In this document: one piece after another, positions 35,467-43,313 of the stretch
How the letters are laid out: each line of letters starts with the position of its first letter
Numbering within the stretch: position 1 is the first letter of the stretch
Source of the DNA: Tessaracoccus palaemonis
GTDB lineage: Bacteria; Actinomycetota; Actinomycetes; Propionibacteriales; Propionibacteriaceae
Assembly: GCF_019316905.1 (NCBI RefSeq)
Contig: NZ_CP079216.1
Location: forward strand, 1,240,001 to 1,304,000
Reading direction: 5' to 3'
Length of the DNA stretch: 64,000 bases
Made by a program: the position numbers and the translations under genes
The notes under the pieces: model-generated
What the model was told of the DNA's origin: nothing
The model's input: only the letters and a program-made list of their open reading frames with translations
The model's database searches: none

Positions 35467-37471
35467 CCCCGGCGCGATCCTCGCGGCCGCCGTCGGCACC
35501 ATCGGGGGCCAGGCGCGCCCCGGGCAGCAGCTGATGGCCGACGCGGTGGCCGAGGCCATCGTCGACGGCACCCACCTCCTCGTGCAGGCAGGCACGGGCA
35601 CGGGCAAGTCGCTGGGCTACCTCGCCCCCGCACTCGCCCGGATCATCGACTCGGGCGACCGGGACCGCGTCGTCGTCGCCACCGCGACCCTCGCCCTGCA
35701 GGCCCAGCTGGCCACCAAGGACATCCCCACGGCGCTCGACGCCGCGCAGGCCGTCACGGGGAAGAGGCCGAAGGCCGCCATCCTCAAGGGCCGCACCAAC
35801 TACGCGTGCCTCTACAAGGTGCGCGGGGGCGGCCCGCTCGAGCAGGACTCGCTGCTCGGAGCCGAGTCCCTGGTCGAGGCCGCCGCCTCCGGCCGGGGCG
35901 ACGACGTCGGACGGTTCGGCGCCGAGGTGCTCGCCCTGCGCGAGTGGGTCGAGGAGGAGGCCCAGCGCGAGGGGCTCGCCGACCGCGACGACGCGCCGTC
36001 GCACACGGCACGGGGCTGGGCGCAGGTGTCCATCCCCACGCGAGAATGCCTCGGCGTGGCCAGCTGCCCGTTCGGCAACGAGTGCTTCGTCGAGCGGTCC
36101 CGCGAGCAGGCCCGTGACGCCAGCCTCGTCATCACCAACCACGCGCTGCTCGCCATCAACGCCATGCACGGCGGCACCGTGCTGCCCGAGCACGCCGCGC
36201 TGATCGTCGACGAGGCGCACGAGCTCGTCAGCCGCATCACCACCGCCGCGACCGACGAACTGACGCCCGGACTGGTCGAGCGGACGGCGCGCCGCTGCCT
36301 GGCCTGGCTCGACGACGATCTCGGTGCGGACTTCCTGACGCAGGCCGACGACATCCGCGAGGCCCTCGACGAGTCTGAGGCCGGCCGGGTGACGGCCACG
36401 TCCGCGCCGCTCGTGCGCGCCGCCGAGGCGCTGCGCGACGTCGCACGCAGGGTTGTCAGCGCGCTCGGGAAGGGCGACGGCGACAAGAGTGCCCCCGACC
36501 CCGACCGGCAGCAGGCCGCCTCCGCAGCGCAGGAGGTCTTCGACGTCGCCGAACGCATCGCCAAGCTGGCCGACGTGGACGTCGTGTGGGTCTCCCACTC
36601 CGAGATCGTCGGGGCCGCCGCGTATGTCGCGCCGCTGAACGTCGCCGGGCTGCTGCGTGAGCAGGTGTTCGCCGAGACGCCGACGGTGCTGACGTCCGCC
36701 ACCCTGTCGCTCGGCGGGTCCTTCGAGCCTGCTGCCGCAAGCGTCGGACTGAGGGCCGCGGACCGCGTGGCGGCCGGGGCCGAGGCACCCGACCCGCTCG
36801 CCTGGCGCGGGCTGGACGTCGGCTCGCCGTTCGACTACCGGCGCCAGGGCATCCTGTACGTGGCGAGGAAGGGCCCCGAGCCCGGCCGCGACGGGCTGCG
36901 GGAGGAGACGCTCAGGGAGATCGCCCAGCTCATGTGGGCCGCCGGCGGGCGCACGCTCGGGCTGTTCGCGTCGCGGCGCGCGGCCGAGCAGGCTGCCGAG
37001 TGGTGCCGCCGTGAGCTGCCGGACCTGACGATCCTGTGCCAGGGCGACGCGCAGCTCTCGGAGCTGACCGCGCGCTTCGCGGCGGAGCAGGACACGAGCC
37101 TGTTCGGCACCATGTCGCTGTGGCAGGGGGTTGACGTGCCGGGGGAGACGTGCCAGCTCGTCATCATCGACAAGATCCCGTTCCCACGCCCCGACGACCC
37201 GCTCATGCAGGCCAGGAAGAGGGCGGTCGACGACGCGGGCGGCAACGGCTTCATGTCGGTCGCCGCGACGCACGCCGCCCTGCTGTTCGCGCAGGGCACC
37301 GGGCGCCTGATCCGACGCTCGACGGACCGAGGCGTCGTCGCGGTGCTGGATCCGCGGCTGGTCACCAAGCGCTACGGGTCGTTCCTGAAGTCGTCCCTGC
37401 CCGACTTCTGGCTGACCACCGACGGCGACGTCGCCGTCCAGGCGTTGCGCAGGCTCCGCGGCGAGGAGTAG
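35459..37471 (+). CDS. dinG: DinG-family ATP-dependent DNA helicase
   Basis: 670 aa XPD/DinG superfamily-2 helicase. Walker A is AGTGTGKSLGY near residue 43, the DEAH box is VDEAHEL near residue 250, and the C-terminal motif is WQGVDVPGETCQLVIIDKIPFPRPDDPL. Four cysteines expected for the [4Fe-4S] cluster are visible as NYACLYK near residue 115 and ECLGVASCPFGNECF near residues 197-210. The GTG start at 35459 overlaps hflX by 8 nt. It is convergent with lexA, whose stop is 3 nt away. No LexA box was seen directly upstream; the gene depends on the hflX message. Confidence 0.9.
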   Translation: MTDPGAILAAAVGTIGGQARPGQQLMADAVAEAIVDGTHLLVQAGTGTGKSLGYLAPALARIIDSGDRDRVVVATATLALQAQLATKDIPTALDAAQAVTGKRPKAAILKGRTNYACLYKVRGGGPLEQDSLLGAESLVEAAASGRGDDVGRFGAEVLALREWVEEEAQREGLADRDDAPSHTARGWAQVSIPTRECLGVASCPFGNECFVERSREQARDASLVITNHALLAINAMHGGTVLPEHAALIVDEAHELVSRITTAATDELTPGLVERTARRCLAWLDDDLGADFLTQADDIREALDESEAGRVTATSAPLVRAAEALRDVARRVVSALGKGDGDKSAPDPDRQQAASAAQEVFDVAERIAKLADVDVVWVSHSEIVGAAAYVAPLNVAGLLREQVFAETPTVLTSATLSLGGSFEPAAASVGLRAADRVAAGAEAPDPLAWRGLDVGSPFDYRRQGILYVARKGPEPGRDGLREETLREIAQLMWAAGGRTLGLFASRRAAEQAAEWCRRELPDLTILCQGDAQLSELTARFAAEQDTSLFGTMSLWQGVDVPGETCQLVIIDKIPFPRPDDPLMQARKRAVDDAGGNGFMSVAATHAALLFAQGTGRLIRRSTDRGVVAVLDPRLVTKRYGSFLKSSLPDFWLTTDGDVAVQALRRLRGEE

Positions 37472-37474
37472 CGC

Positions 37475-38239
37475 TCAGAGTCGGCGCATGACGGCGACGA
37501 CCTTGCCCATGATGCTGGCGTGCGTGCCGTCGATGGGGGAGTAGTCGGGGTTGTGCGGCAGCAGCCACACGTGCCCGTCTTTGCGCTGGAACGTCTTGAC
37601 GGTGGCCTCGTCGTCGAGGAGCGCGGCGACGATGTCTCCGTTGACGGCGTCGCTCTGCTGCCGGACCACGACCCAGTCCCCGTCGCAGATGGCGGCGTCG
37701 ATCATCGAGTCGCCCCGGACCTCGAGCATGAAGACCGTGCCCTCTCCGACCAGCTGCTTCGGCAGCGCGAAGACGTCCTCGATCTCCTGCTCGGCGAGGA
37801 TCGGCCCGCCGGCGGCGATGCGGCCGACCAGCGGTGTGGGGACCGACGGGGCCGTCGAGTCGTAGGACTGCTCCGGCGTCAGGGCTGCTCCCAGCCCCGG
37901 GGCGGGCGTCTCGACGCCGGTCTCGTCGTCGGGCAGCTTCACGACCATCGCGCGGGGGCGGTTGGGGTCGCGACGCAGGAAGCCCTTGTCCTCGAGGACC
38001 TTCAGCTGGTGGCTGACGGACGAGGTGGACGCCATGCCTGCGCGCTTGGCGATCTCGCGGATGCTCGGCGGGTAGCCGACGGCCTCGATGGATTCGCGGA
38101 TGACGCGCAGGATCGCGACCTGGCGCATCGTCAGCCCGTGTCGGTTCTCCGGGCCGTCGGGAAGCTCGGAGATGTCTCCGAGCTGGGTCCTCAGCTGGGC
38201 GTTACTCGGGCGTCCTCGGCGGGGGTTCGTGTCAGCCAT
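37475..38239 (-). CDS. lexA: SOS repressor LexA
   Basis: 254 aa. N-terminal winged HTH ([49 protein letters not shown]), a variable linker and an S24 self-cleavage domain. The scissile Ala143-Gly144 bond is in RIAAGGPIL, the nucleophile is Ser178 (RGDSM) and the general base Lys215 (ATVKTF). TAACAT on the minus strand ends 6 nt before the ATG, so the message is leaderless; its -35 falls inside the LexA box at 38260-38275. Confidence 0.97.
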   Translation of the reverse strand: MADTNPRRGRPSNAQLRTQLGDISELPDGPENRHGLTMRQVAILRVIRESIEAVGYPPSIREIAKRAGMASTSSVSHQLKVLEDKGFLRRDPNRPRAMVVKLPDDETGVETPAPGLGAALTPEQSYDSTAPSVPTPLVGRIAAGGPILAEQEIEDVFALPKQLVGEGTVFMLEVRGDSMIDAAICDGDWVVVRQQSDAVNGDIVAALLDDEATVKTFQRKDGHVWLLPHNPDYSPIDGTHASIMGKVVAVMRRL

Positions 38240-38259
38240 GTACAGATGTTAGCCCCGCT

Positions 38260-38275
38260 CGGAACAGGTGTTCGA
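38260..38275 (-). promoter_or_regulatory. LexA box of lexA (autoregulation)
   Basis: CGGAAC-AGGT-GTTCGA, a close match to TCGAAC-N4-GTTCGA, overlapping the predicted -35 of the leaderless lexA promoter (-10 complement of 38246-38251). Confidence 0.88.
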
Positions 38276-38305
38276 TAAGACGCGCCGTGTCGTCGGATCA
38301 GAAAC

Positions 38306-38327
38306 TGTCGGTGGCCCCTGTTTGAGT
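38306..38327 (+). promoter_or_regulatory. PafBC-like motif upstream of the small SOS gene
   Basis: CTGTCGGTG ending at 38313, then 8 nt and TTGAGT (38322-38327). The upstream half matches the PafBC motif as well as the recA copy does, but the -10 has T instead of A at its second base, so activity is uncertain. Confidence 0.35.
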
Positions 38328-38365
38328 GATCCGTGTCGCAGCAGCGACACGCCGGAGAAGAAACT

Positions 38366-38426
38366 TCGAACAGCTGTTCCAATGTGGCCTCCGGCGGGTT
38401 ATAGTTTGATTCGAACAGACGTTCTA
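38366..38426 (+). promoter_or_regulatory. SOS promoter with two LexA boxes
   Basis: Box 1 TCGAAC-AGCT-GTTCCA (38366-38381) overlaps the -35 TTCCAA (38377-38382). After 17 nt comes the -10 TATAGT (38400-38405), then Box 2 TCGAAC-AGAC-GTTCTA (38411-38426), which covers the expected start site. Two repressor sites bracketing one promoter imply tight control, for a product that is probably harmful when SOS is off. Confidence 0.88.
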
Positions 38427-38449
38427 GGCTTCACGAAGGGAGAGGTCCC

Positions 38450-38791
38450 ATGACCGCTTCGACCACCACCTCGTTCACGGTTGTCGGCACCGGCGACCGT
38501 CGCCGCGTCGTCACCCCGGCCGGCCGGCCCGACCTCCGCCTGCCCCGCGCCCACGCGCCGCGCCCCGTCGCCCCTGGTCGCGTCGGCTCCGTGTCCTCCT
38601 GTGTTGCGCCCCGTGTCGAGGCGCCCGCCCCGTCGACCCTGTGGCTCAAGATCAAGGTGGCCGCCGTCGGCGCGCTGGCCATCGCCGGCGTGGCCGCCTC
38701 GGCGTCCTCGTTCATCGCCATGGCCCAGCCTGATCCGGCCACCGGGTATGTGGCCGGAGACCCCGCCTGGGCGCACGTCACGCAGCCCTGA
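38450..38791 (+). CDS. Small SOS-regulated single-pass membrane protein (DivS/ChiZ position)
   Basis: 113 aa, not recognised by sequence. The Pro/Arg/Val-rich N-terminal ~60 residues are basic and probably cytoplasmic. One hydrophobic helix follows (residues ~64-92, WLKIKVAAVGALAIAGVAASASSFIAMA), then a ~20-residue tail ending HVTQP. The gene lies between lexA (divergent) and nrdR, exactly where M. tuberculosis has Rv2719c (ChiZ) and corynebacteria have divS, SOS-induced cell-division inhibitors. Unlike Rv2719c there is no LysM domain. Two LexA boxes control it, and GGGAGAGG precedes the ATG. A division-inhibitor role is inferred from locus, regulation and topology. Confidence 0.75.
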   Translation: MTASTTTSFTVVGTGDRRRVVTPAGRPDLRLPRAHAPRPVAPGRVGSVSSCVAPRVEAPAPSTLWLKIKVAAVGALAIAGVAASASSFIAMAQPDPATGYVAGDPAWAHVTQP

Positions 38792-38818
38792 CGTGGCCGT
38801 GACGACCCGCTCGGCGGG

Positions 38819-38893
38819 TTGTCCACCGGCCCCTCCTGGCGTAGGATCACAACATCTAGTGGCCATGACGCGCTTTGACCCCATAACTTGTGT
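38819..38893 (+). promoter_or_regulatory. nrdR promoter with tandem NrdR boxes
   Basis: TTGTCC (38819-38824), a 17-nt spacer and TAGGAT (38842-38847) form a good housekeeping promoter. Two 16-bp sites resemble the NrdR box ACACWATATMTWGTGT at 13 of 16 positions each: TCACAACATCTAGTGG at 38847-38862 and ACCCCATAACTTGTGT at 38878-38893. Their starts are 31 bp apart, the three-helical-turn spacing usual for NrdR box pairs. NrdR-dATP would block its own operon here. Confidence 0.8.
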
Positions 38894-38941
38894 TATTTCG
38901 TCGAGTGTGCCTGCCCGTGACCTACGACGACTGGACCGCAC

Positions 38942-39451
38942 ATGCACTGCCCGTTCTGCCGGCACGCCGACACCAAGGTGTCGGACTCCCGTGCGACGGA
39001 GGATGGCTCCGCCATCCGCCGCCGGCGGGTATGCCCGGCGTGCGGGCGGAAGTTCACCACGGTCGAGCAGATCGTGCTCACGGTCGTGAAGCGGTCGGGC
39101 GTCGTCGAGCCGTTCAGCAGGGACAAGGTCATCCGCGGGGTGTCCAAGGCGTGCAAGGGCAGGCCGGTCTCGGCGGCGCAGCTCGCCTCGCTCGCGCAGC
39201 GGGTGGAGGAGTCGCTGAGGGCCTCCGGGCAGGCCGAGATCCCAGCCGAGAGTATCGGCGTGGCCATCCTCGGTCCGCTCGAGGAACTCGACGCCGTCGC
39301 CTACCTCCGGTTCGCCAGCGTCTACCGCAACTACGAGTCGGTCGACGACTTCCAGCGCGAGATCGACGCCATCCGACTCGGCCAGGACGGGGCCCAGCCG
39401 CGGCTCGAGGCCACGCCTCCCGGGCTCGCGCAGGAACCGCTCATCAGCTGA
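38942..39451 (+). CDS. nrdR: Transcriptional repressor NrdR
   Basis: 169 aa. N-terminal zinc ribbon ([17 protein letters not shown], then VCPACGRKF) and an ATP-cone domain ([30 protein letters not shown]). It senses ATP/dATP and represses ribonucleotide reductase genes. It lies 54 nt upstream of nrdJ, its obvious target, and behind a pair of NrdR boxes, so the unit is autoregulated. Confidence 0.96.
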   Translation: MHCPFCRHADTKVSDSRATEDGSAIRRRRVCPACGRKFTTVEQIVLTVVKRSGVVEPFSRDKVIRGVSKACKGRPVSAAQLASLAQRVEESLRASGQAEIPAESIGVAILGPLEELDAVAYLRFASVYRNYESVDDFQREIDAIRLGQDGAQPRLEATPPGLAQEPLIS

Positions 39452-39505
39452 GCTCCTGCCAATCAGCCATTCAGATCAACGAGTTTCGACACCAAGGGGT
39501 ACATC

Positions 39506-42343
39506 ATGACCGCGACCGCAGCGCGCTCCAACCGCCGCAAGTCCGACACCGGGTCCAAGGGACTCGCGATCTCCCGCGTCTTCACCACAAAGGGGGTGCA
39601 CCCCTACGACGAGGTGGAGTGGGAGCGCCGCGATGTGGTGCAGACGAACTGGAAGACCGGTGAGACGGTCTTCGAGCAGAAGGGCGTGGAGTTCCCGTCC
39701 TTCTGGAGCGTCAACGCCTCCACGATCGTCACGACAAAGTACTTCCGCGGCGCGCTCGGCACGGCGCAGCGGGAGGACTCGCTGAAGACGCTGATCGACC
39801 GGGTCGTCAAGACCTACACCAAGGCCGGCGTCGAGTACGGCTACTTCGGCACCGACGCCGATGCCGAGATCTTCGAGCACGAGCTCACGTGGATGCTGCT
39901 CAACCAGTACTTCTCGTTCAACTCCCCGGTCTGGTTCAACGTCGGCACCCCGGCCCCGCAGCAGGTCAGCGCCTGCTTCATCCTGTCGGTCGACGACTCG
40001 ATGGAGTCCATCCTCAACTGGTACAAGGAGGAGGGCTTCATCTTCAAGGGGGGCTCGGGCGCCGGCCTGAACCTGTCGCGGATCCGCTCGTCCAAGGAGC
40101 TGCTGAGCTCGGGCGGCAACGCCTCCGGGCCCGTCTCCTTCATGCGTGGCGCCGACGCCTCGGCCGGCACCATCAAGTCCGGCGGCGCTACGCGCCGCGC
40201 CGCGAAGATGGTCGTCCTGGACGTCGACCACCCCGACATCGAGGAGTTCGTCGAGACCAAGGCGCGCGAGGAGGACAAGATCCGCGCGCTGCGCGACGCC
40301 GGCTTCGACATGGATCTCGGCGGCAGGGACATCACGAGCGTCCAGTACCAGAACGCCAACAACTCGGTGCGCGTCAGCGACGAGTTCATGAACGCGGTCG
40401 TCGACGGCACGCCGTTCGGCCTGCGCGCCCGCATGGACGGCTCGGTCATCGAGGAGGTCGACGCCCGCAACCTCTTCCACAAGATCGCGAAGGCCGCCTG
40501 GGAGTGCGCCGACCCCGGCCTGCAGTACGACGACACCATCAACGCGTGGCACACCAACCCCGCCACCGGCCGCATCACCGCGTCGAACCCCTGCTCCGAG
40601 TACATGAGCCTCGACAACTCGTCGTGCAACCTCGCCTCGCTGAACCTGCTGAAGTTCCTGGGCGACGACGGCGCGTTCGACGCCGAGCTGTTCGTCAAGG
40701 CCGTCGAGCTCATCATCACGGCCATGGACATCTCGATCTGTTTCGCGGACTTCCCGACCGAGTCGATCGGCGAGACCACACGCAACTTCCGCCAGCTCGG
40801 CATCGGGTACGCCAACCTCGGCGCGCTGCTGATGGCGATGGGCAAGGGCTACGACTCCGAGGGTGGCCATTCGACGGCCGCGGCCATCACCTCGATCATG
40901 ACGGGCGCCTCCTACCGCCGCAGCGCCGAGCTCGCCGAGGTCGTCGGCCCCTACAACGGGTACCCGGCCAACGCGGAGGGCCACCAGCGGGTGATGCGCA
41001 AGCATCAGGCCGCCAACGACGACCTGCGCGTGCTGACCGACGACCGCGCGCTGCACGCCGTCGCCACCCGTGAGTGGGACAAGGTGGTCAGCCTCGGAGC
41101 GAAGAACGGCTTCCGCAACGCGCAGGCCTCCGTCCTCGCCCCCACCGGCACCATCGGCTTCATGATGGACTGCGACACCACCGGCGTCGAGCCGGACTTC
41201 TCGCTGGTCAAGTTCAAGAAGCTCGTCGGTGGCGGCTCGATGCAGATCGTCAACCAGACCATCCCCCGCGCCCTCAAGCGCCTCGGGTACAAGTCCGAGG
41301 ACGTCGACGCCATCGTCGAGTTCATCTCGGAGCACGGCCACGTCGTCGGTGCTCCCGGGCTGGCCGCGGAGCACTACGAGGTCTTCGACACCGCCATGGG
41401 CCAGCGTGCCATCCGCCCCATGGGCCACGTGCGCATGATGGCCGCCGTGCAGCCGTTCCTCTCCGGCGCCATCTCGAAGACGGTCAACCTGCCCGAGAGC
41501 GCCACCATCGAGGACATCGAGAACGTCTACCTCGAGGGCTGGAAGCTCGGCCTCAAGGCGCTGGCCGTCTACCGCGACAACTGCAAGGTCGGCCAGCCGC
41601 TGTCCGACGGCAAGAAGAAGCCCGCGGGCAAGGGCGAGGCCGAGGTCGTGGAGAAGGTCGTCGAGAAGATCGTCTACCGCCCCAAGCGTGAGCGCCTCCC
41701 GAAGTCCCGCGCCGGCCGCACCACCAGCTTCTCCGTCAGCGGGGCCGAGGGCTACATGACCTCGGGTGCCTACGCCGACGGCCGCCTCGGCGAGGTGTTC
41801 CTCAAGCTCGGCAAGCAGGGCTCGACCCTGGCCGGCGTGATGGACGCCTTCTCGATCGCGGTGTCGATCGGCCTGCAGTACGGCGTCCCGCTCGAGTCCT
41901 TCGTGCAGAAGTTCACGAACCTGAAGTTCGAGCCCGCCGGCATGACGGACGACCCCGACATCCGGATCGCGCAGTCCTTCATGGACTACATCTTCCGCCG
42001 CCTGGCGCTCGACTACCTGAGCTTCGACGACCGCGCCGAGCTCGGCATCTACACGGCCGGCGAGCGCGCCCGCTACGTCGAGACCGGGTCCTATCTCTCG
42101 GAGGAGGACGAGGCCGAGATGCCCGAGGCGGAGCAGCTCCGCAACGACGCCGGCGACGACTTCAACGTCGACGGCGCCCGCCAGCCCTCCCTGCTCGACG
42201 CCCACACGACGGCCGAGCTGATGGAGGCCATGGGTGTCGCCGAGGTCGACGCCCCGCTGTGCATGACCTGCGGCACCAAGATGCGCCCGTCCGGCTCCTG
42301 CTACGTCTGCGAGGGCTGCGGCTCCACCTCCGGCTGCAGCTGA
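39506..42343 (+). CDS. nrdJ: Adenosylcobalamin-dependent (class II) ribonucleoside-diphosphate reductase
   Basis: 945 aa. Makes deoxyribonucleotides using an adenosylcobalamin-derived radical, without oxygen dependence. Visible are the N-terminal FPSFWSVNASTIVTTKYFRG, WFNVGTPAPQQVSACFILSVDDSMESI, NPCSEYMSLDNSSCNLASLNL with the active-site cysteine, and the barrel segment LAPTGTIGFMMDCDTTGVEPDF. A C-terminal Cys-rich tail (CMTCGTKMRPSGSCYVCEGCGSTSGC) re-reduces the active site. It ties growth to the cobalamin cluster at 51-64 kb. A strong terminator follows. Confidence 0.97.
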   Translation: MTATAARSNRRKSDTGSKGLAISRVFTTKGVHPYDEVEWERRDVVQTNWKTGETVFEQKGVEFPSFWSVNASTIVTTKYFRGALGTAQREDSLKTLIDRVVKTYTKAGVEYGYFGTDADAEIFEHELTWMLLNQYFSFNSPVWFNVGTPAPQQVSACFILSVDDSMESILNWYKEEGFIFKGGSGAGLNLSRIRSSKELLSSGGNASGPVSFMRGADASAGTIKSGGATRRAAKMVVLDVDHPDIEEFVETKAREEDKIRALRDAGFDMDLGGRDITSVQYQNANNSVRVSDEFMNAVVDGTPFGLRARMDGSVIEEVDARNLFHKIAKAAWECADPGLQYDDTINAWHTNPATGRITASNPCSEYMSLDNSSCNLASLNLLKFLGDDGAFDAELFVKAVELIITAMDISICFADFPTESIGETTRNFRQLGIGYANLGALLMAMGKGYDSEGGHSTAAAITSIMTGASYRRSAELAEVVGPYNGYPANAEGHQRVMRKHQAANDDLRVLTDDRALHAVATREWDKVVSLGAKNGFRNAQASVLAPTGTIGFMMDCDTTGVEPDFSLVKFKKLVGGGSMQIVNQTIPRALKRLGYKSEDVDAIVEFISEHGHVVGAPGLAAEHYEVFDTAMGQRAIRPMGHVRMMAAVQPFLSGAISKTVNLPESATIEDIENVYLEGWKLGLKALAVYRDNCKVGQPLSDGKKKPAGKGEAEVVEKVVEKIVYRPKRERLPKSRAGRTTSFSVSGAEGYMTSGAYADGRLGEVFLKLGKQGSTLAGVMDAFSIAVSIGLQYGVPLESFVQKFTNLKFEPAGMTDDPDIRIAQSFMDYIFRRLALDYLSFDDRAELGIYTAGERARYVETGSYLSEEDEAEMPEAEQLRNDAGDDFNVDGARQPSLLDAHTTAELMEAMGVAEVDAPLCMTCGTKMRPSGSCYVCEGCGSTSGCS

Positions 42344-42355
42344 TCCTGGCTTGAC

Positions 42356-42390
42356 CGACGGCGCCCGACCTCCGAGGTCGGGCGCCGTCG
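42356..42390 (+). terminator. Perfect 16-bp hairpin after nrdJ
   Basis: A 16-bp perfect GC-rich stem with a 3-nt loop begins 13 nt after the nrdJ stop. No U-tract follows. Confidence 0.85.
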
Positions 42391-42416
42391 CGCGTCCGGG
42401 CGCCTAGTCTTGGGCC

Positions 42417-43214
42417 ATGATTCCTCCCGTCATCGATGCCGACTGGCTCGCCGCCCACCCGGAAGCCGCGATCCTGGACGCCCGCTACTACCTGGACGGA
42501 CGCTCGGCGGCCGACGCCTACGCACGGGGGCATCTGCCCGGTGCCGTGCGGGTCGACATGGACGAGGTCCTGGCCGACCCGGGCAGCCCCGGGCGTGGCC
42601 GCCACCCGCTCCCGGAGCCCGGGCGCTTCGCCGCCGGGATGGCCGCGCTCGGCGTCGGCGACGACACGCTGGTGGTGGCCTACGACGACGCCGGGGGAGC
42701 GATGGCCGGCCGTGTCGTGTGGCTGCTGCGGATGCTCGGCCACGACGCCGCGCTTCTCGACGGCGGCCTCAGGGCCTGGGAGGGCGAGCTGAGCACCGCG
42801 ACCCCCACGCCGGAGCTCGCGACGTTCACCCCGGGCCCCTGGCCGGACGAGGCGCTGGCCACCATCGACGAGGCCGCAACCGGCAGCTTCGTGATCGACG
42901 CGCGCGCCCCCGAGCGGTACCGCGGCGACGTCGAGCCGATGGACCCCAGGGCCGGGCACATCCCCGGCGCCCGCAGCTTCCCGCTCGGCGGGAACCTCGG
43001 CACCGACGGGCGGTTCCTCAGCCCCGACGAGCTGCGCGACCGGTTCGCCGAGATCGACGCGGACACCGACGTCATCTCCTACTGCGGCTCCGGGGTCACC
43101 GCCTGCCACAACCTCATCGCGATGGAGTACGCCGGCCTCGGCGTGAAGCGGCTGTTCCCGGGCAGCTGGTCGCAGTACGCGGCCACCGACCGGCCGGCCG
43201 CGACGGGCGACTGA
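42417..43214 (+). CDS. Thiosulfate/3-mercaptopyruvate sulfurtransferase (two rhodanese domains)
   Basis: 265 aa, with tandem rhodanese domains: an inactive N-terminal one (ILDARYYLDGRSAADAYARGHLPGAVRVDMDEV) and a C-terminal one carrying the active-site loop YCGSGVTA near residue 222. The CGSGVT loop is typical of 3-mercaptopyruvate or thiosulfate sulfurtransferases; CRxGx[RT]-type discrimination cannot settle the donor. TAGTCT ends 6 nt before the ATG, giving a leaderless message directly after the nrdJ terminator. Confidence 0.87.
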   Translation: MIPPVIDADWLAAHPEAAILDARYYLDGRSAADAYARGHLPGAVRVDMDEVLADPGSPGRGRHPLPEPGRFAAGMAALGVGDDTLVVAYDDAGGAMAGRVVWLLRMLGHDAALLDGGLRAWEGELSTATPTPELATFTPGPWPDEALATIDEAATGSFVIDARAPERYRGDVEPMDPRAGHIPGARSFPLGGNLGTDGRFLSPDELRDRFAEIDADTDVISYCGSGVTACHNLIAMEYAGLGVKRLFPGSWSQYAATDRPAATGD

Positions 43215-43313
43215 TCCGTCCACTCCTCGGCCGACAGCGTATTCGAGGAGGACTTCCGGGGGCCGCAGCGTAGGCTTGCAGGGTTATTCCGCAACACTGC
43301 AGAGGAGCCATCC

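Noticed and set aside
38333-38350. GTGTCGC-AGCA-GCGACAC hairpin between lexA and the small SOS gene
   Set aside because: Short stem, no U-tract and not downstream of any gene end; no function could be argued.
38191-38382. 63-aa minus-strand frame reaching into the SOS promoter region
   Set aside because: It overlaps lexA in another frame and covers the LexA box; the lexA start and promoter explain the region.
38805-38819. ACCCGC-TCG-GCGGGT hairpin after the small SOS gene
   Set aside because: A 6-bp stem that overlaps the nrdR -35 element; too weak to list as a terminator.
39452-39505. Possible cobalamin riboswitch before nrdJ
   Set aside because: The 54-nt nrdR-nrdJ gap is too short and has no B12-box sequence.
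39476-42205. 909-aa open frame antisense to nrdJ
   Set aside because: Exact antisense of the conserved NrdJ sequence, composed mostly of V, G, A, D, H and R; no start signals and no recognisable fold.
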